Source: Microbacterium testaceum
GTDB lineage: Bacteria > Actinomycetota > Actinomycetes > Actinomycetales > Microbacteriaceae
Assembly: GCF_020781835.1 (NCBI RefSeq)
Contig: NZ_JAJGNJ010000006.1
Span: 1-64,000, forward strand
Direction: 5' to 3'
DNA: 64,000 bases
Part shown: positions 8,788 through 18,297 of the stretch, one piece after another
How the letters are laid out: each line of letters starts with the position of its first letter
Position numbering within the stretch: position 1 is the first letter of the stretch
Position numbers and translations under genes: made by a program
Notes under the pieces: model-generated
The model's input: the letters and a program-made list of their open reading frames with translations, nothing else
The model's database searches: none
Told to the model about the DNA's origin: nothing

Positions 8788-9780
8788 TCAGCCGCGGTGG
8801 GCGTCCCAGTCCCGATACGGATCCCATCCGGTGCGGCCCGTCCAGGGGCGGCCGCCGACGGTCACCGCGACCTCGCCGCGGGGCTGGACCGTACCCACGC
8901 GCTGACCTGGGCCGACCGTGCCCGCGGGGAACGTGACCAGGAACCCGTGGTCCTCTCCCCCGCTCAGCGCGAGCGCGAGATCGTCGCCCAGCGCAGCCGC
9001 GTCGAAGGCGATCGTCACCCCGGACGCGTCGGCGAGGCGCTCGGCATCCAGGGCCAGCCCGTCCGAGATGTCCATCATCGCCGTGGCACCGACGTCCGCC
9101 GCGCGGAGCGCCTCGATGATGGGCGGCCGCGGCCGCAGCTGCCGGTCGAGGGCTTGCGAATCCTCGGGGCCGAGGGCCGCCCGCCCGTCCTCCGTCACCG
9201 GAAGCGGCGCACCGCTCGCGTCCACGAAGCGGGTGAACAGCACGTTCAGACCGCGTCCCGCCACGCCGAGCTCGCCGATGACGTGCACGGCATCCCCCGC
9301 CCGCGCGCCCGAACGGCGTACCGGGTCACGTCCGTCGAGGGTGCCCAGAGCCGTCACGGCGATCGTCAGGGTGTCCGAGACGGTGAGGTCACCGCCCTCG
9401 ACGGCACAGCCCGGCGCGAGCTCGGCGCAGGCCTGCGCGAGACCGTCGGCGAGACCCCGCACGAACGAGACCGGGGTCTCGTCGGGCATCGCCAGCGCCA
9501 CGAGCAGCGCGATCGGCCGCGCACCCATGGCCGCGACGTCGGCGAGGTTCACCGCCGCCGACTTGTACCCGAGGTCGACCGACGACGACCACGCCAGCCG
9601 GAAGTCGGGGCCGTGCACGAGCGTGTCCGTGGTGGCGACGACCCGCCCGTCCGGCACCGCCAGCACCGCGGCATCGTCGCCGGGGCCGACGGTCGCGGTC
9701 GAGGCGGGGAGTCGGTCCAGGATGCCGCGCAGCACCTGTCCCTCGGACAGCTCCCCCACGGTGGTCTCGGCGTCGGTCAC
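8788..9780 (-). CDS. thiL: Thiamine-monophosphate kinase
   Basis: This 330-residue enzyme phosphorylates thiamine monophosphate to the cofactor thiamine pyrophosphate. The AIR synthase-like fold shows GPGDDAAVL near residue 33, TTDTLVHGPDF near 51, DLGYKSAAVNLADVAAMGA near 69, and DISDGLALDAERL near 212. Metal-binding aspartates are present. The GTG at 9780 is 25 bp from the divergent DUF3515 gene. No TPP riboswitch is visible in the short upstream gap. Confidence 0.95.
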   Translation of the reverse strand: MTDAETTVGELSEGQVLRGILDRLPASTATVGPGDDAAVLAVPDGRVVATTDTLVHGPDFRLAWSSSVDLGYKSAAVNLADVAAMGARPIALLVALAMPDETPVSFVRGLADGLAQACAELAPGCAVEGGDLTVSDTLTIAVTALGTLDGRDPVRRSGARAGDAVHVIGELGVAGRGLNVLFTRFVDASGAPLPVTEDGRAALGPEDSQALDRQLRPRPPIIEALRAADVGATAMMDISDGLALDAERLADASGVTIAFDAAALGDDLALALSGGEDHGFLVTFPAGTVGPGQRVGTVQPRGEVAVTVGGRPWTGRTGWDPYRDWDAHRG

Positions 9781-9805
9781 CCTCCCACGCTATTAGCCTG
9801 GAGGG

Positions 9806-10309
9806 GTGCCCCGCTCCCCTCGCGCCTTCGCGCTGATCGCCGTCCTCGCCCTGCTGCCGGGACTCGCCGCGTGCAGCACGACGGTGTCGATGCAGCCGGC
9901 CGAACAGGCGAACGACCCCGCGTGCGCGCAGATCATCTCGCGTCTGCCGGAGAGCATCTCCGGTCAGGAGCGTCGCTGGACGGACGCCCAGGCCACGGGG
10001 GCCTGGGGGAACCCCGCGAGCATCCTCCTCACGTGCGGGTTGGAGGCACCCGGACCCTCGACCCTTCCCTGCCGGCCGTTCGACGGCGTCGACTGGCTCG
10101 TCGACGAGTCACAGGCCGCCGAGAATCGTTACACCCTCACGACGTTCGGCCGCGAGCCCGCGGTCCAGGTGTACCTCGACTACGCCGCTGCCAGCAGTGC
10201 CGACGTCGCGCAAGCGCTCGCGCCGCTCATCCGGGACTACCTGCCCGCGACGGGCCAGGTCTGCACGTCGCCCGATGATGCGACGCCCGCCCCGACCGCG
10301 ACGCCCTGA
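9806..10309 (+). CDS. DUF3515 lipoprotein
   Basis: This 167-residue protein has a signal peptide with lipobox LAAC (Cys about 23), so it should be anchored on the outer face of the membrane. Conserved cysteines (CAQII, LTCGL, PCRPFDG, VCTSP) suggest disulfides. The family is of unknown function, and in Actinobacteria it commonly lies next to thiL or ddl, as here. A GGAGGG ribosome site precedes the GTG start. The short C-terminal tail is Pro/Thr-rich. Confidence 0.85.
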   Translation: MPRSPRAFALIAVLALLPGLAACSTTVSMQPAEQANDPACAQIISRLPESISGQERRWTDAQATGAWGNPASILLTCGLEAPGPSTLPCRPFDGVDWLVDESQAAENRYTLTTFGREPAVQVYLDYAAASSADVAQALAPLIRDYLPATGQVCTSPDDATPAPTATP

Positions 10310-10342
10310 CACCGCTGTTCCGCCGCGCGCGCCGGCGCCGCG

Positions 10343-11428
10343 TCAGCCGCGCGCGAGCGCCGCGTCCAGCAGGTCGCTGATCAGGTCGGGGTACGACAGC
10401 CCCGACGCGATCCAGCACGTCGGGAACATGGAGATCGGGGTGAAACCGGGCATCGTGTTGACCTCGTTCACGTAGAACTCGGCCCCGGTGTAGAAGAAGT
10501 CGACACGCGCCAGCCCCTCCCCGCCGAGTGCCTCGAAGGCCTGCGCCGCGATCCGCTGCATCTCGGCCAGCTCACCGTCACGCAGCTCGGCGGGGCACAC
10601 GAGATCGACCCCCGGGACGTCGAGGTACTTCGCCTCGAAGTCGTAGAACTCGCGGCCCGTCACCACGATCTCACCGGCGACGCTCACGCGCACCGGACCC
10701 CCGTCGCGTCCGGGCAGTACGCCGCACTCCAGCTCGCGACCGACGATCGCCTGCTCGACGAGGGCCAGACGGTCCTCGGCGAATGCCGTCTCGAGCGCGG
10801 CATCCAGGTCTTCCCAGCGGGAGACCTTCGTCACGCCGACGCTCGAACCGGCCTCGTTCGGCTTGACGAACACGGGGAGATCGAGGGCGCGGATGCGCCG
10901 CTCCCACAGGGCGCGGTCGCGCGCCAGGTCGTCCCGGGTCACGGCGACCCACGGTACGACGGGCACGCCGGCCGAGCGCAGCACGCGTTTGGTCATGTTC
11001 TTGTTCATGCCGATCGCCGACATCAGCACGCCGCCACCGGCGTACGGGATGCCCAGGAGCTCGAGCAGTCCCTGGACCGTGCCGTCCTCACCGAACCGGC
11101 CGTGCAGGATCGGCAGAACGACGTCGACCTCGCCGAGGGAGCGCTCGCCGTCGGCATCCGTCACGCTCCACTCGCGCGAGCGCACCGACTCCGGCAGCCG
11201 CACCCGCGTGCCGTTGTCTCGCACCTCAGGCAGCGCCTCCGGTCGCAGCGCGAACTTGTCCGGATCGTCGTCCTCGAGCACGAAGGCGCCCTCGCGGGTG
11301 ATCCCGACCGGAATCACCCGGAAGCGGTCACGGTCGATCGCCCGCAGCACCCCGCCCGCCGTGGCGGAACTGATCGAATGCTCGCTGGAGCGCCCGCCGA
11401 AGAGCACCACCACCGCCGGTCTGGTCAT
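10343..11428 (-). CDS. ddl: D-alanine--D-alanine ligase
   Basis: This 361-residue ATP-grasp enzyme makes the D-Ala-D-Ala dipeptide for peptidoglycan. The N-terminal FGGRSSEHSIS motif, the glycine loop GSSVGVTK and the metal site VNEVNTMPGFT are all present. The ATG at 11428 follows GAGAGG and is confirmed by the FGGRSSEH motif. The upstream gpsA frame runs on for 101 nt into this gene, which is unusual. Confidence 0.96.
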   Translation of the reverse strand: MTRPAVVVLFGGRSSEHSISSATAGGVLRAIDRDRFRVIPVGITREGAFVLEDDDPDKFALRPEALPEVRDNGTRVRLPESVRSREWSVTDADGERSLGEVDVVLPILHGRFGEDGTVQGLLELLGIPYAGGGVLMSAIGMNKNMTKRVLRSAGVPVVPWVAVTRDDLARDRALWERRIRALDLPVFVKPNEAGSSVGVTKVSRWEDLDAALETAFAEDRLALVEQAIVGRELECGVLPGRDGGPVRVSVAGEIVVTGREFYDFEAKYLDVPGVDLVCPAELRDGELAEMQRIAAQAFEALGGEGLARVDFFYTGAEFYVNEVNTMPGFTPISMFPTCWIASGLSYPDLISDLLDAALARG

Positions 11429-12464
11429 TCTGCGTCCTCTCGCCCTGCGGCTGGTCGTCGTCGGTCGTGAGATGGGGCGCGATGTCGCGCGGATCCATGG
11501 TGCCGTCGAGCACCATCTTCACCTGGCGCACGATCGGCATGTCGACGCCGACCTCGCGTGCGAGCTGCAGGACGGGAGCGACGGATGCCAGGCCCTCGGC
11601 CGTCTGCTGCATCTGCTTCACCACGTCCTGGTAGGAGTAGCCCTGTCCGAGAAGGCGCCCGGCGGTGTTGTTGCGGCTGAGCGGCGACTGGCACGTGGCG
11701 ATGAGGTCACCGAGGCCCGCGAGCCCCTGGAGAGTCTCCTGCTGCGCGCCCTGGGCCACCGCGAAGTCGGTCATCTCGACCAGGCCGCGCGTGATGATCG
11801 AGGCCTTGGTGTTCTCGCCGTACCCGACGCCGTCGACGATGCCGATCGCCACGGCGATGAGGTTCTTCAGCACGCCGCCGAACTCGGTGCCGATCACGTC
11901 GGTATTGACGAAGGACCGGAAGTAGCGGTTGCGCGCGCGTCGGGCGACGGCTTCCGCCGTTTCTGGGCTGAGCGAGCTGATGACGGCGGCGGTGGGCTGC
12001 TCACGGGCGATCTCGAGGGCGAGGTTGGGACCGGATGCCACCGCGATGCGCGCGGGGTCGCACAGCAGCACCTGCTCGATGACCTGGCTCATGCGCAGGC
12101 CCGTGGACTTCTCGACGCCCTTCATGAGCGAAACGATCGGGGCGTCGGTGCGCTCGACCAACGGTTTCACCGCGGCGAGGTTCTCGCGCAGCGCTTGGCT
12201 GGGGATCGACAGGTAGACCTGCTCGGCACCGTCGAGGGCCTCGGCGAGGCTCGTCGTCGCCGTCATCGTGCGCGGCAGGTTGATACCCGACAGGTACCGG
12301 CTGTTGCGCTTGGACTCGGTGATCTCGGCCGCCAGCTCGGGCCGCCGCGCCCACATGACGACCGACGCGCCGCCGTCGGCGAGGATCTTGCCGAACGTCG
12401 TGCCCCAGCTGCCGGCGCCGACGACGGCGACCTTGGGTCCGGGTGCCTCGCTCCTACGACTCAA
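11328..12464 (-). CDS. gpsA: Glycerol-3-phosphate dehydrogenase (NAD(P)+)
   Basis: This 378-residue enzyme reduces dihydroxyacetone phosphate to sn-glycerol-3-phosphate for phospholipids. The Rossmann motif VVGAGSWGTTFGK is at the N-terminus, and KNLIAVAIGI carries the catalytic Lys. The start is a TTG at 12464 that overlaps plsC by 11 nt. The family normally ends near the DDDQPQ text, but here about 35 more residues follow in a frame overlapping ddl by 101 nt. Either the overlap is genuine or a one-base indel near 11440-11460 has shifted the end. Confidence 0.93.
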   Translation of the reverse strand: MSRRSEAPGPKVAVVGAGSWGTTFGKILADGGASVVMWARRPELAAEITESKRNSRYLSGINLPRTMTATTSLAEALDGAEQVYLSIPSQALRENLAAVKPLVERTDAPIVSLMKGVEKSTGLRMSQVIEQVLLCDPARIAVASGPNLALEIAREQPTAAVISSLSPETAEAVARRARNRYFRSFVNTDVIGTEFGGVLKNLIAVAIGIVDGVGYGENTKASIITRGLVEMTDFAVAQGAQQETLQGLAGLGDLIATCQSPLSRNNTAGRLLGQGYSYQDVVKQMQQTAEGLASVAPVLQLAREVGVDMPIVRQVKMVLDGTMDPRDIAPHLTTDDDQPQGERTQNDQTGGGGALRRALQRAFDQFRHGGRGAAGDRP

Positions 12465-13194
12465 GGCGACCCGTCTCGTTCTGCCCGTGCTGCGACGGGT
12501 TCCATCGCTCAGCGGGCGCGGGCAGACCGCGCAGGCCCGAGAGCATCTCGGCGAGGCGAGCCATCAGTTCGTCCGTCGCGCGCGTCAGCGTCGCCGGCTG
12601 AGTGGCCGTCGCGCTGTACTCCGACAGGTCGATCGCCGGACCGAACTCCACGACCACTCGGGCGCGACGGGGGAAGCGGAGCTTGCCGTAGCGCGGAAGG
12701 ATCTGCTGAACACCCCACTGGGCCATCGGGATCAGCGGCAGATCGCCCCCCAGCGCGAGACGGACCGCCCCGGTCTTGCCGCGCATGGGCCACAGCTCGG
12801 GGTCACGCGTCAGCGTTCCCTCGGGGTAGACGATGACACCCCGCCCGTCCCGTGCGATCTCCTGCGCCGCCCTGATCGACTGGTTCGCACTCGAGGAGGT
12901 CCGCGGCACGGGGACCATGCCCGTGGCACGCAGCGCCGCGCCGAGGACGGGAACCTTGAACAGGCTCTCCTTCGCCAGGAACCGCGGGGCGCGACCCGCG
13001 CGCCACACCGCCACGGCCACGACCAGCGGGTCGAACTCCGAGTTGTGGTTGGGGGCGAGCACGTACGCGCCTTCGCGCGGCAGATTCTCCACGCCGCGCA
13101 TCTCGATACGTGCGAACACCCCTACCAGCGGAACCACGACCGCGGCGAGAGGCCAGAAGGCGCTCGGCCGGCTCTTCTCGGGAGACGCCGTCAC
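12454..13194 (-). CDS. 1-acyl-sn-glycerol-3-phosphate acyltransferase (PlsC-like)
   Basis: This 246-residue membrane-associated acyltransferase carries the HX4D motif in NHNSEFDP (residues about 49-56). The second acceptor motif is VIVYPEGTLTRD near residues 120-131. An N-terminal hydrophobic stretch could anchor it. It makes phosphatidic acid from lysophosphatidic acid, which suits its place next to gpsA. The GTG start lies 3 nt after the murA stop. Confidence 0.9.
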   Translation of the reverse strand: MTASPEKSRPSAFWPLAAVVVPLVGVFARIEMRGVENLPREGAYVLAPNHNSEFDPLVVAVAVWRAGRAPRFLAKESLFKVPVLGAALRATGMVPVPRTSSSANQSIRAAQEIARDGRGVIVYPEGTLTRDPELWPMRGKTGAVRLALGGDLPLIPMAQWGVQQILPRYGKLRFPRRARVVVEFGPAIDLSEYSATATQPATLTRATDELMARLAEMLSGLRGLPAPAERWNPSQHGQNETGRLES

Positions 13195-13197
13195 CGC

Positions 13198-14571
13198 TCA
13201 GCCCACGACGTCGAAATCGGCGTCGAGAGCGGTGAGCTTCTCGAGGAACTTCTCGTACCCGCGACGGATGATCCCGATGTTGCGCACCGTCGACTCGCCC
13301 TCCGCCGCGAGAGCGGCGATGACGTAGCTGTAGCCGCCGCGCAGGTCGGGGACCTCGACGTCGGCGCCGTGCAACGGCGTCGGTCCGTTGATGACGGCGG
13401 CCTGCTCGAGGTCGCGACGCGGAACCCGCCGATCGGGGCTGTCGATGCCCTTCGGGTGCACGACGATGTCGGCGCCCATCTTGTTCAACGCCTGCGTGAA
13501 GCCGAGCCGGTTCTCGTACACCGTCTCGTGCACCGTCGAGGTGCCGTGCGCCTGCGTCAGCGCGACGATGAGCGGCTGCTGCCAGTCGGTCATGAACCCC
13601 GGGTGCACGTCGGTCTCGACCATGACGGGCTTGAGGTCGCCGCCGCGGCGGAACAGGATGCCGTCCTCGCGGACGTCGAACCAGCCGCCGGCCTTGCGGA
13701 AGACGTTGAGGAAGGTCAGCATGTCCTGCTGGCGCGCGCCCTTGGCGAAGATCTCCCCGTCCGTGGCCAGCGCCGCGCACGCCCACGACGCCGCCTCGTT
13801 GCGATCGAAGATCGCGCGGTGGTCGTAGCCGACGAGACGGTCCACGCCCTCGATGAAGATCACGCGGTTCGGCTCGTACGAGATGATGGCGCCCATCTTC
13901 TGGAGCACGGCGATGAGGTCCATGATCTCGGGCTCGATCGCCGCGTTGCGCAGCTCCGTGACGCCCTTGGCGCGCACGGCCGTCAGGAGCACCTGCTCCG
14001 TCGCGCCCACGCTCGGGTACGGCAGCGTGATGTTCGCGCCGTGCAGGCCGTTGGGGGCCGTGATGCGGATGCCCTCGTAGCTCTTGTCGACGACGGCGCC
14101 GAACGCGCGGAGCGCGTCCATGTGGAAGTTGATCGGACGGTCGCCGATGCGGCATCCCCCGAGATCGGGGATCAACGCTTCACCCAGGAGGTGCAGCAGC
14201 GGCCCGCAGAACAGGATCGGGATGCGCGAGGCGCCGGCGTGCGCGTCGATCTCCTCGAAGTGCGCGGCGACCGCGCCCGACGGGTCGAGGTGGAGCGTGC
14301 CCTCTTCGTCGCCCGGGGTGACGGTCACGCCGTGCACCTCGAGGAGGGAACGGACGACCTTGACATCGCTGATGTCCGGCACGTCGCGGAGCGTGCTGGT
14401 GGTGTCGCCCAGGAGGGCGGCCACCATCGCCTTGGTGACGAGGTTCTTCGCCCCCTTGACTTCGACCGTTCCGCGAAGCGGCCGACCGCCGCGGATGGTG
14501 AGGGTCTCGGCCGCCTCCCAGTTCGGCTGTCCGATGTGGTGTTCTCCGGTATCGGAAACGAGTGTGCTCAT
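13198..14571 (-). CDS. murA: UDP-N-acetylglucosamine 1-carboxyvinyltransferase
   Basis: This 457-residue enzyme transfers enolpyruvate from PEP to UDP-GlcNAc, the first committed step of peptidoglycan synthesis. It has the two-domain EPT fold with KGAKNLVTKAM near the N-terminus. The active-site cysteine is in GGCRIGDRP near residue 141; a Cys there, rather than Asp, predicts the usual fosfomycin-sensitive form. It lies 63 nt downstream of leuD on the same strand, so it may share the leu transcript. Confidence 0.95.
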   Translation of the reverse strand: MSTLVSDTGEHHIGQPNWEAAETLTIRGGRPLRGTVEVKGAKNLVTKAMVAALLGDTTSTLRDVPDISDVKVVRSLLEVHGVTVTPGDEEGTLHLDPSGAVAAHFEEIDAHAGASRIPILFCGPLLHLLGEALIPDLGGCRIGDRPINFHMDALRAFGAVVDKSYEGIRITAPNGLHGANITLPYPSVGATEQVLLTAVRAKGVTELRNAAIEPEIMDLIAVLQKMGAIISYEPNRVIFIEGVDRLVGYDHRAIFDRNEAASWACAALATDGEIFAKGARQQDMLTFLNVFRKAGGWFDVREDGILFRRGGDLKPVMVETDVHPGFMTDWQQPLIVALTQAHGTSTVHETVYENRLGFTQALNKMGADIVVHPKGIDSPDRRVPRRDLEQAAVINGPTPLHGADVEVPDLRGGYSYVIAALAAEGESTVRNIGIIRRGYEKFLEKLTALDADFDVVG

Positions 14572-14634
14572 AGGGGGGTGGACCTCACTTCGTGGACGAG
14601 GGGCGGCGGACCGGCCCGATCGGGCCGGCCGGGC

Positions 14635-15231
14635 TTAGCGGACCGGGAGGGTCCGCGGCCGCCATGCCTCGCGGCGCGCCTCGAACTGCGCGATCTTGTC
14701 TTCGCTGCGCAGGGTGAGCCCGATGTCGTCGAGTCCTTCGAGAAGCCGCCACCTAGTGTAATCGTCGATGTCGAACGAGACTCGGAGATCGCCGAGCGTC
14801 GCGATTCGCGCCTCGAGATCCACGGTCATCTCGACACCGGGCTGCGCCTCGACCGCGGCCCAGATCCGCTCGACGTCGTCCTCGGTGATCACGCCCGTGA
14901 CCAGCCCCTGCTTGCCGGAGTTGCCGCGGAAGATGTCCGCGAACTTCGGGCTCAGGACGACACGGAAGCCGTAGTCGCGCAGCGCCCACACGGCGTGCTC
15001 ACGGCTGGATCCCGTGCCGAAGTCGGGACCCGCGACGAGAATGGATGCCGAGCGGAAGGCATCCTGGTTCAGGATGAACTCCGGATCCTGACGCCAGTTC
15101 GCGAACAGCGCGTCCTCGAAGCCCGTCTTGGTCACGCGCTTGAGGTACACGGCCGGGATGATCTGGTCGGTGTCGACGGCCGAACGCTTCAGCGGGGCCA
15201 CGATCCCGGTGTGGGTGGTGAACTTCTCCAT
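14635..15231 (-). CDS. leuD: 3-isopropylmalate dehydratase small subunit
   Basis: This 198-residue swivel-domain subunit pairs with LeuC to isomerise 2-isopropylmalate to 3-isopropylmalate in leucine synthesis. Conserved blocks are [26 protein letters not shown] and the [11 protein letters not shown] substrate loop. It starts 1 nt after the leuC stop, so translation is probably coupled. Confidence 0.97.
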   Translation of the reverse strand: MEKFTTHTGIVAPLKRSAVDTDQIIPAVYLKRVTKTGFEDALFANWRQDPEFILNQDAFRSASILVAGPDFGTGSSREHAVWALRDYGFRVVLSPKFADIFRGNSGKQGLVTGVITEDDVERIWAAVEAQPGVEMTVDLEARIATLGDLRVSFDIDDYTRWRLLEGLDDIGLTLRSEDKIAQFEARREAWRPRTLPVR

Positions 15232-15232
15232 G

Positions 15233-16714
15233 TCAGGCCTCCGCCCCGGTCGCGACGGTCTCCGCGGGCAGCGGATCGAGATCGGCGGGACTCGACAGTG
15301 TTCCGCGCACCGCGGTCGCCGCCGCCACCAACGGGGAGACGAGATGCGTGCGTCCGCCCTTGCCCTGGCGTCCCTCGAAGTTCCGGTTCGACGTCGACGC
15401 GCAGCGCTCGCCCGGGGCGAGCTGGTCGGGGTTCATGCCCAGGCACATCGAGCAGCCGGCGAAACGCCACTCGGCACCGAACTCGGTGAAGACCTTGTCC
15501 AGGCCCTCGGCCTCGGCCTCCAGGCGCACGCGCGCCGAGCCCGGGACGACCATGACACGGACGTTGTCGGCCTTCGTGCGACCGCGGATGATCGAGGCGA
15601 AGGCCCGGAGGTCCTCGATCCGGCTGTTCGTGCACGAACCCATGAAGACGGCATCCACCGGGATGTCCTTCATCGGGGTGCCCGGCTCGAGCGCCATGTA
15701 CTCCAGCGCGCGTTCGGCGGCGGCGCGCTCGTTCGCGTCGGCGATCTCGGCCGGAGTCGGCACGACATCGGAGAGCGAGACGCCCTGACCGGGGTTCGTC
15801 CCCCACGTGACGAAGGGCTCCAGTTCGTTCGCGTCGAGGAAGACCTCGGCGTCGTAGACGGCTCCCTCGTCGCTCGGCAGCGTCCGCCAGTACGCGACGG
15901 CGTCCTCCCAGTCCTGGCCCTGCGGCGCGTGCGGACGCCCCTCGAGATAGGCGAAGGTCGTGTCGTCGGGCGCGACCATGCCCGCGCGGGCTCCGGCCTC
16001 GATCGACATGTTGCACATCGTCATGCGTCCCTCCATCGAGAGGGAGCGGATGGCGCTGCCGCGGAACTCGAGCACGTAGCCCTGACCGCCGTTGGTGCCG
16101 ATCTTGGCGATGACGGCGAGGATGATGTCCTTGGCCGTGACGCCGGGCTTCAGCTCGCCCTCGACGGTGATGGCCATCGTCTTGAAGGGCTTGAGGGGCA
16201 GCGTCTGCGTCGCCAGGACGTGCTCGACCTCGCTCGTGCCGATGCCGAACGCCATCGCCCCGAAGGCACCGTGCGTCGAGGTGTGGCTGTCGCCGCAGAC
16301 CACGGTGATACCCGGCATCGTCAGGCCCAGCTGCGGACCCACGACGTGGACGATGCCCTGCTCCTTGTCGCCGAGCGAGTGGATGCGCACACCGAACTCC
16401 TTGGCGTTGCGGCGCAGCGTCTCGATCTGCGTGCGGCTGGTCAGGTCGGCGATCGGCTTGTCGATGTCGAGCGTGGGGGTGTTGTGGTCTTCCGTGGCGA
16501 TGGTGAGGTCGAGCCGTCGGACGGGGCGACCCTCGGCGCGCAGGCCGTCGAAGGCCTGAGGGCTCGTGACCTCGTGCACCAAGTGGAGGTCGATGTAGAT
16601 GAGATCGGGCTGACCGTCCTCGCCCTTCACGACCAGGTGGTCGTCCCAGACCTTCTCGGCCAGGGTGCGCGGGCGATCGGGAACGTGGATGCCGTCGATC
16701 GATGTCGTGCTCAT
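15233..16714 (-). CDS. leuC: 3-isopropylmalate dehydratase large subunit
   Basis: This 493-residue aconitase-family subunit carries the [4Fe-4S] cluster. Cluster ligands are in GSCTNS (about residue 361) and in CSMC (about residues 421-424). The motif [14 protein letters not shown] is near residue 147. The ATG at 16714 is preceded by GAGGAG at a rather long spacing of about 13 nt. Upstream lies a probable leucine leader peptide with a hairpin region, so the operon is likely under attenuation. Confidence 0.97.
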   Translation of the reverse strand: MSTTSIDGIHVPDRPRTLAEKVWDDHLVVKGEDGQPDLIYIDLHLVHEVTSPQAFDGLRAEGRPVRRLDLTIATEDHNTPTLDIDKPIADLTSRTQIETLRRNAKEFGVRIHSLGDKEQGIVHVVGPQLGLTMPGITVVCGDSHTSTHGAFGAMAFGIGTSEVEHVLATQTLPLKPFKTMAITVEGELKPGVTAKDIILAVIAKIGTNGGQGYVLEFRGSAIRSLSMEGRMTMCNMSIEAGARAGMVAPDDTTFAYLEGRPHAPQGQDWEDAVAYWRTLPSDEGAVYDAEVFLDANELEPFVTWGTNPGQGVSLSDVVPTPAEIADANERAAAERALEYMALEPGTPMKDIPVDAVFMGSCTNSRIEDLRAFASIIRGRTKADNVRVMVVPGSARVRLEAEAEGLDKVFTEFGAEWRFAGCSMCLGMNPDQLAPGERCASTSNRNFEGRQGKGGRTHLVSPLVAAATAVRGTLSSPADLDPLPAETVATGAEA

Positions 16715-16750
16715 GAGACTTGCGTTTCTCCTCGGATGGGATGTGAGGCC

Positions 16751-16800
16751 CGCGACGAACTCCGCGACGAGAAAGGCCTAGAACAAGGTCTCGTCGCGGC
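16751..16800 (-). promoter_or_regulatory. Probable leucine attenuator hairpins upstream of leuC
   Basis: On the minus strand one arm lies inside the leader-peptide codons for Arg-Asp-Glu (GCCGCGACGAGA, plus 16789-16800). It can pair with TCTCGTCGCGG (plus 16762-16772). A second TCGTCGCGG copy follows at about 16751-16758, so two downstream segments compete for one upstream segment. That is the usual logic of ribosome-mediated attenuation. No T tract is visible, so control could act on termination by Rho or on the leuC ribosome site. Confidence 0.55.
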
Positions 16801-16828
16801 CGCTAAGGAGGAGGCCGACGATCCGCAC
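16778..16828 (-). CDS. Leucine leader peptide of the leuCD operon
   Basis: A 16-codon frame reads MRIVGLLLSGRDETLF and then TAG. Four of its 16 codons are Leu, three in a row (CTC CTC CTT), and Ile and Val precede them. It starts at a GTG 6 nt downstream of an extended -10 box, as expected for a leaderless leader transcript. It lies 63 nt upstream of leuC, and its distal codons form one arm of a hairpin. Ribosome stalling at the Leu run when charged tRNA-Leu is scarce would then alter folding. This is inferred from sequence layout only. Confidence 0.6.
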   Translation of the reverse strand: MRIVGLLLSGRDETLF

Positions 16829-16834
16829 GTCGCC

Positions 16835-16843
16835 ACGATACCA
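16835..16843 (-). promoter_or_regulatory. Extended -10 promoter of the leu operon
   Basis: On the minus strand TGGTATCGT combines an extended TG element with the -10 hexamer TATCGT, 6 nt before the leader peptide GTG. No convincing -35 hexamer is seen at 17 bp, which the TG element may compensate. Confidence 0.5.
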
Positions 16844-16944
16844 CCGGGCGACGACGCCCCTCCGCGTAACACGGCGCCGCACATTTCGGTGCCGTGCGGG
16901 CCGACGTGCGACCCTGTCGCCACCCGCTGGAAGGAGAGGGCCGT

Positions 16945-18297
16945 ATGGGCGCGCAGGAAGACACCGGATTCTCGACCCGTCAGGTGCATGCGGGCGCGCA
17001 GGCCGCGCCCGCGTCGCCCCGGACGACGCCGATCTACCTGACGGCCGGCTTCACGTTCTCCGACCTCGACGAGTCCGCCGCCCACTTCTCCACCGGCAGC
17101 GGGTTCGGCTACAGCCGCACCGGTAACCCCACGGTGCAGGCGGTCGAGGAGAGGATCGCGTCGCTCGAGGGCGGAGACCAGGCGATCCTCGTCTCGAGCG
17201 GTCAAGCCGCGGTCACCGTCGCCCTCCTCGGACTCCTGGATGCCGGCGACCACATCGTCGTGTCGGAGCACATCTACGAGGGCACGCGCGGCCTGCTCCT
17301 GGACAACCTCTCCCGCCTCGGCATCACGGTGACCTTCGTCGAGACCGCGGACCTCGACGCCTGGCGCGCTGCCATCAGGCCCCGGACCAAGGCGCTCTTC
17401 GCCGAGACGCTCTCCAACGCCCGCAACGACGTGCTCGATGTGTCCGCGGTCGCCGCGATCGGCGCCGAACGCGGGATCCCGCTCGTCGTCGACAGCACCT
17501 TCACCACGCCGTACCTCCTCCGCCCGATCGAGCACGGCGCGGCGCTCGTCGTGCACTCGGCCAGCAAGTTCCTCGCCGGCCAGGGCGCCGTCCTGGGTGG
17601 CGTCATCGTCGACGACGGACGGTTCGACGCCGCGGCATCCGGACATCTCTCCCCGCACCTCGTGGGAACCGACCGCCTCGGCGGCCCGAGCTACGCCGAG
17701 AAGCACGGCCGCCGCGCGCGCGGGGCGTACCTGCGCGAGAGCGTCGCTCCCCGGTTCGGCCCCTCCCCCTCACCGCTCAACGCGTTCCTCATCGGGCAAG
17801 GCGTCGAAACGCTCAGCCTGCGCGTCGAACGGCAGTCGGCCAACGCGCTCGCCGTCGCGCACTGGCTCGAGTCACGACCCGAGGTCGAGCGCGTCGACTA
17901 CGTCGGCCTCCCCTCGCACCCGCATCACGCCCTCGGTCGCCGATATCTCGCACGCGGCAGCGGGTCGGTGTTCACCGTGACGCTTCGCGGCGGCCTCGAG
18001 GCGGCGCGGCACGTCGTGCAGTCGGTGCGCCTCATCACCCACATGACCCACCTCGGGGACGTCCGTTCGCTGATCCTCCACCCGCAGAGCACGAGCCACT
18101 CCGCACGGACCGTCGCCGAGCGCGAGCGCGCCGGAGTCTTCCCCGGCACACTGCGTCTCTCCATCGGGATCGAGGACGTCGACGACATCGTGGCAGACCT
18201 CGCGCAGGCGCTCGAAGGGCTGGCATCCCTCGCCCGCGGTGGAGACCGGACGGATGCCGCCGACCGCGGCACCGTGCGAGAGGTGGCCGTGCTGTGA
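16945..18297 (+). CDS. O-acetylhomoserine sulfhydrylase / cystathionine synthase-family PLP enzyme
   Basis: This 450-residue Cys/Met-metabolism PLP enzyme has FGYSRTGNPTVQAVEERIA near residues 55-73, and the PLP lysine in VHSASKFLAGQG near residue 208. The length is longer than cystathionine gamma-synthases (about 390) and fits O-acetylhomoserine sulfhydrylases, which use sulfide directly. AAGGAGAGGG precedes the ATG at 16945. The stop overlaps the next gene in GTGA, so it is coupled to a flavin monooxygenase. That pairing suggests use of sulfur released from organic compounds. Confidence 0.88.
   Translation: MGAQEDTGFSTRQVHAGAQAAPASPRTTPIYLTAGFTFSDLDESAAHFSTGSGFGYSRTGNPTVQAVEERIASLEGGDQAILVSSGQAAVTVALLGLLDAGDHIVVSEHIYEGTRGLLLDNLSRLGITVTFVETADLDAWRAAIRPRTKALFAETLSNARNDVLDVSAVAAIGAERGIPLVVDSTFTTPYLLRPIEHGAALVVHSASKFLAGQGAVLGGVIVDDGRFDAAASGHLSPHLVGTDRLGGPSYAEKHGRRARGAYLRESVAPRFGPSPSPLNAFLIGQGVETLSLRVERQSANALAVAHWLESRPEVERVDYVGLPSHPHHALGRRYLARGSGSVFTVTLRGGLEAARHVVQSVRLITHMTHLGDVRSLILHPQSTSHSARTVAERERAGVFPGTLRLSIGIEDVDDIVADLAQALEGLASLARGGDRTDAADRGTVREVAVL

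Noticed and set aside
12268..15489. A 1073-codon open frame antisense to gpsA, plsC, murA and leuD
   Set aside because: The opposite strand carries four clear genes with intact catalytic motifs. The frame is Arg/His-rich with no recognisable fold.
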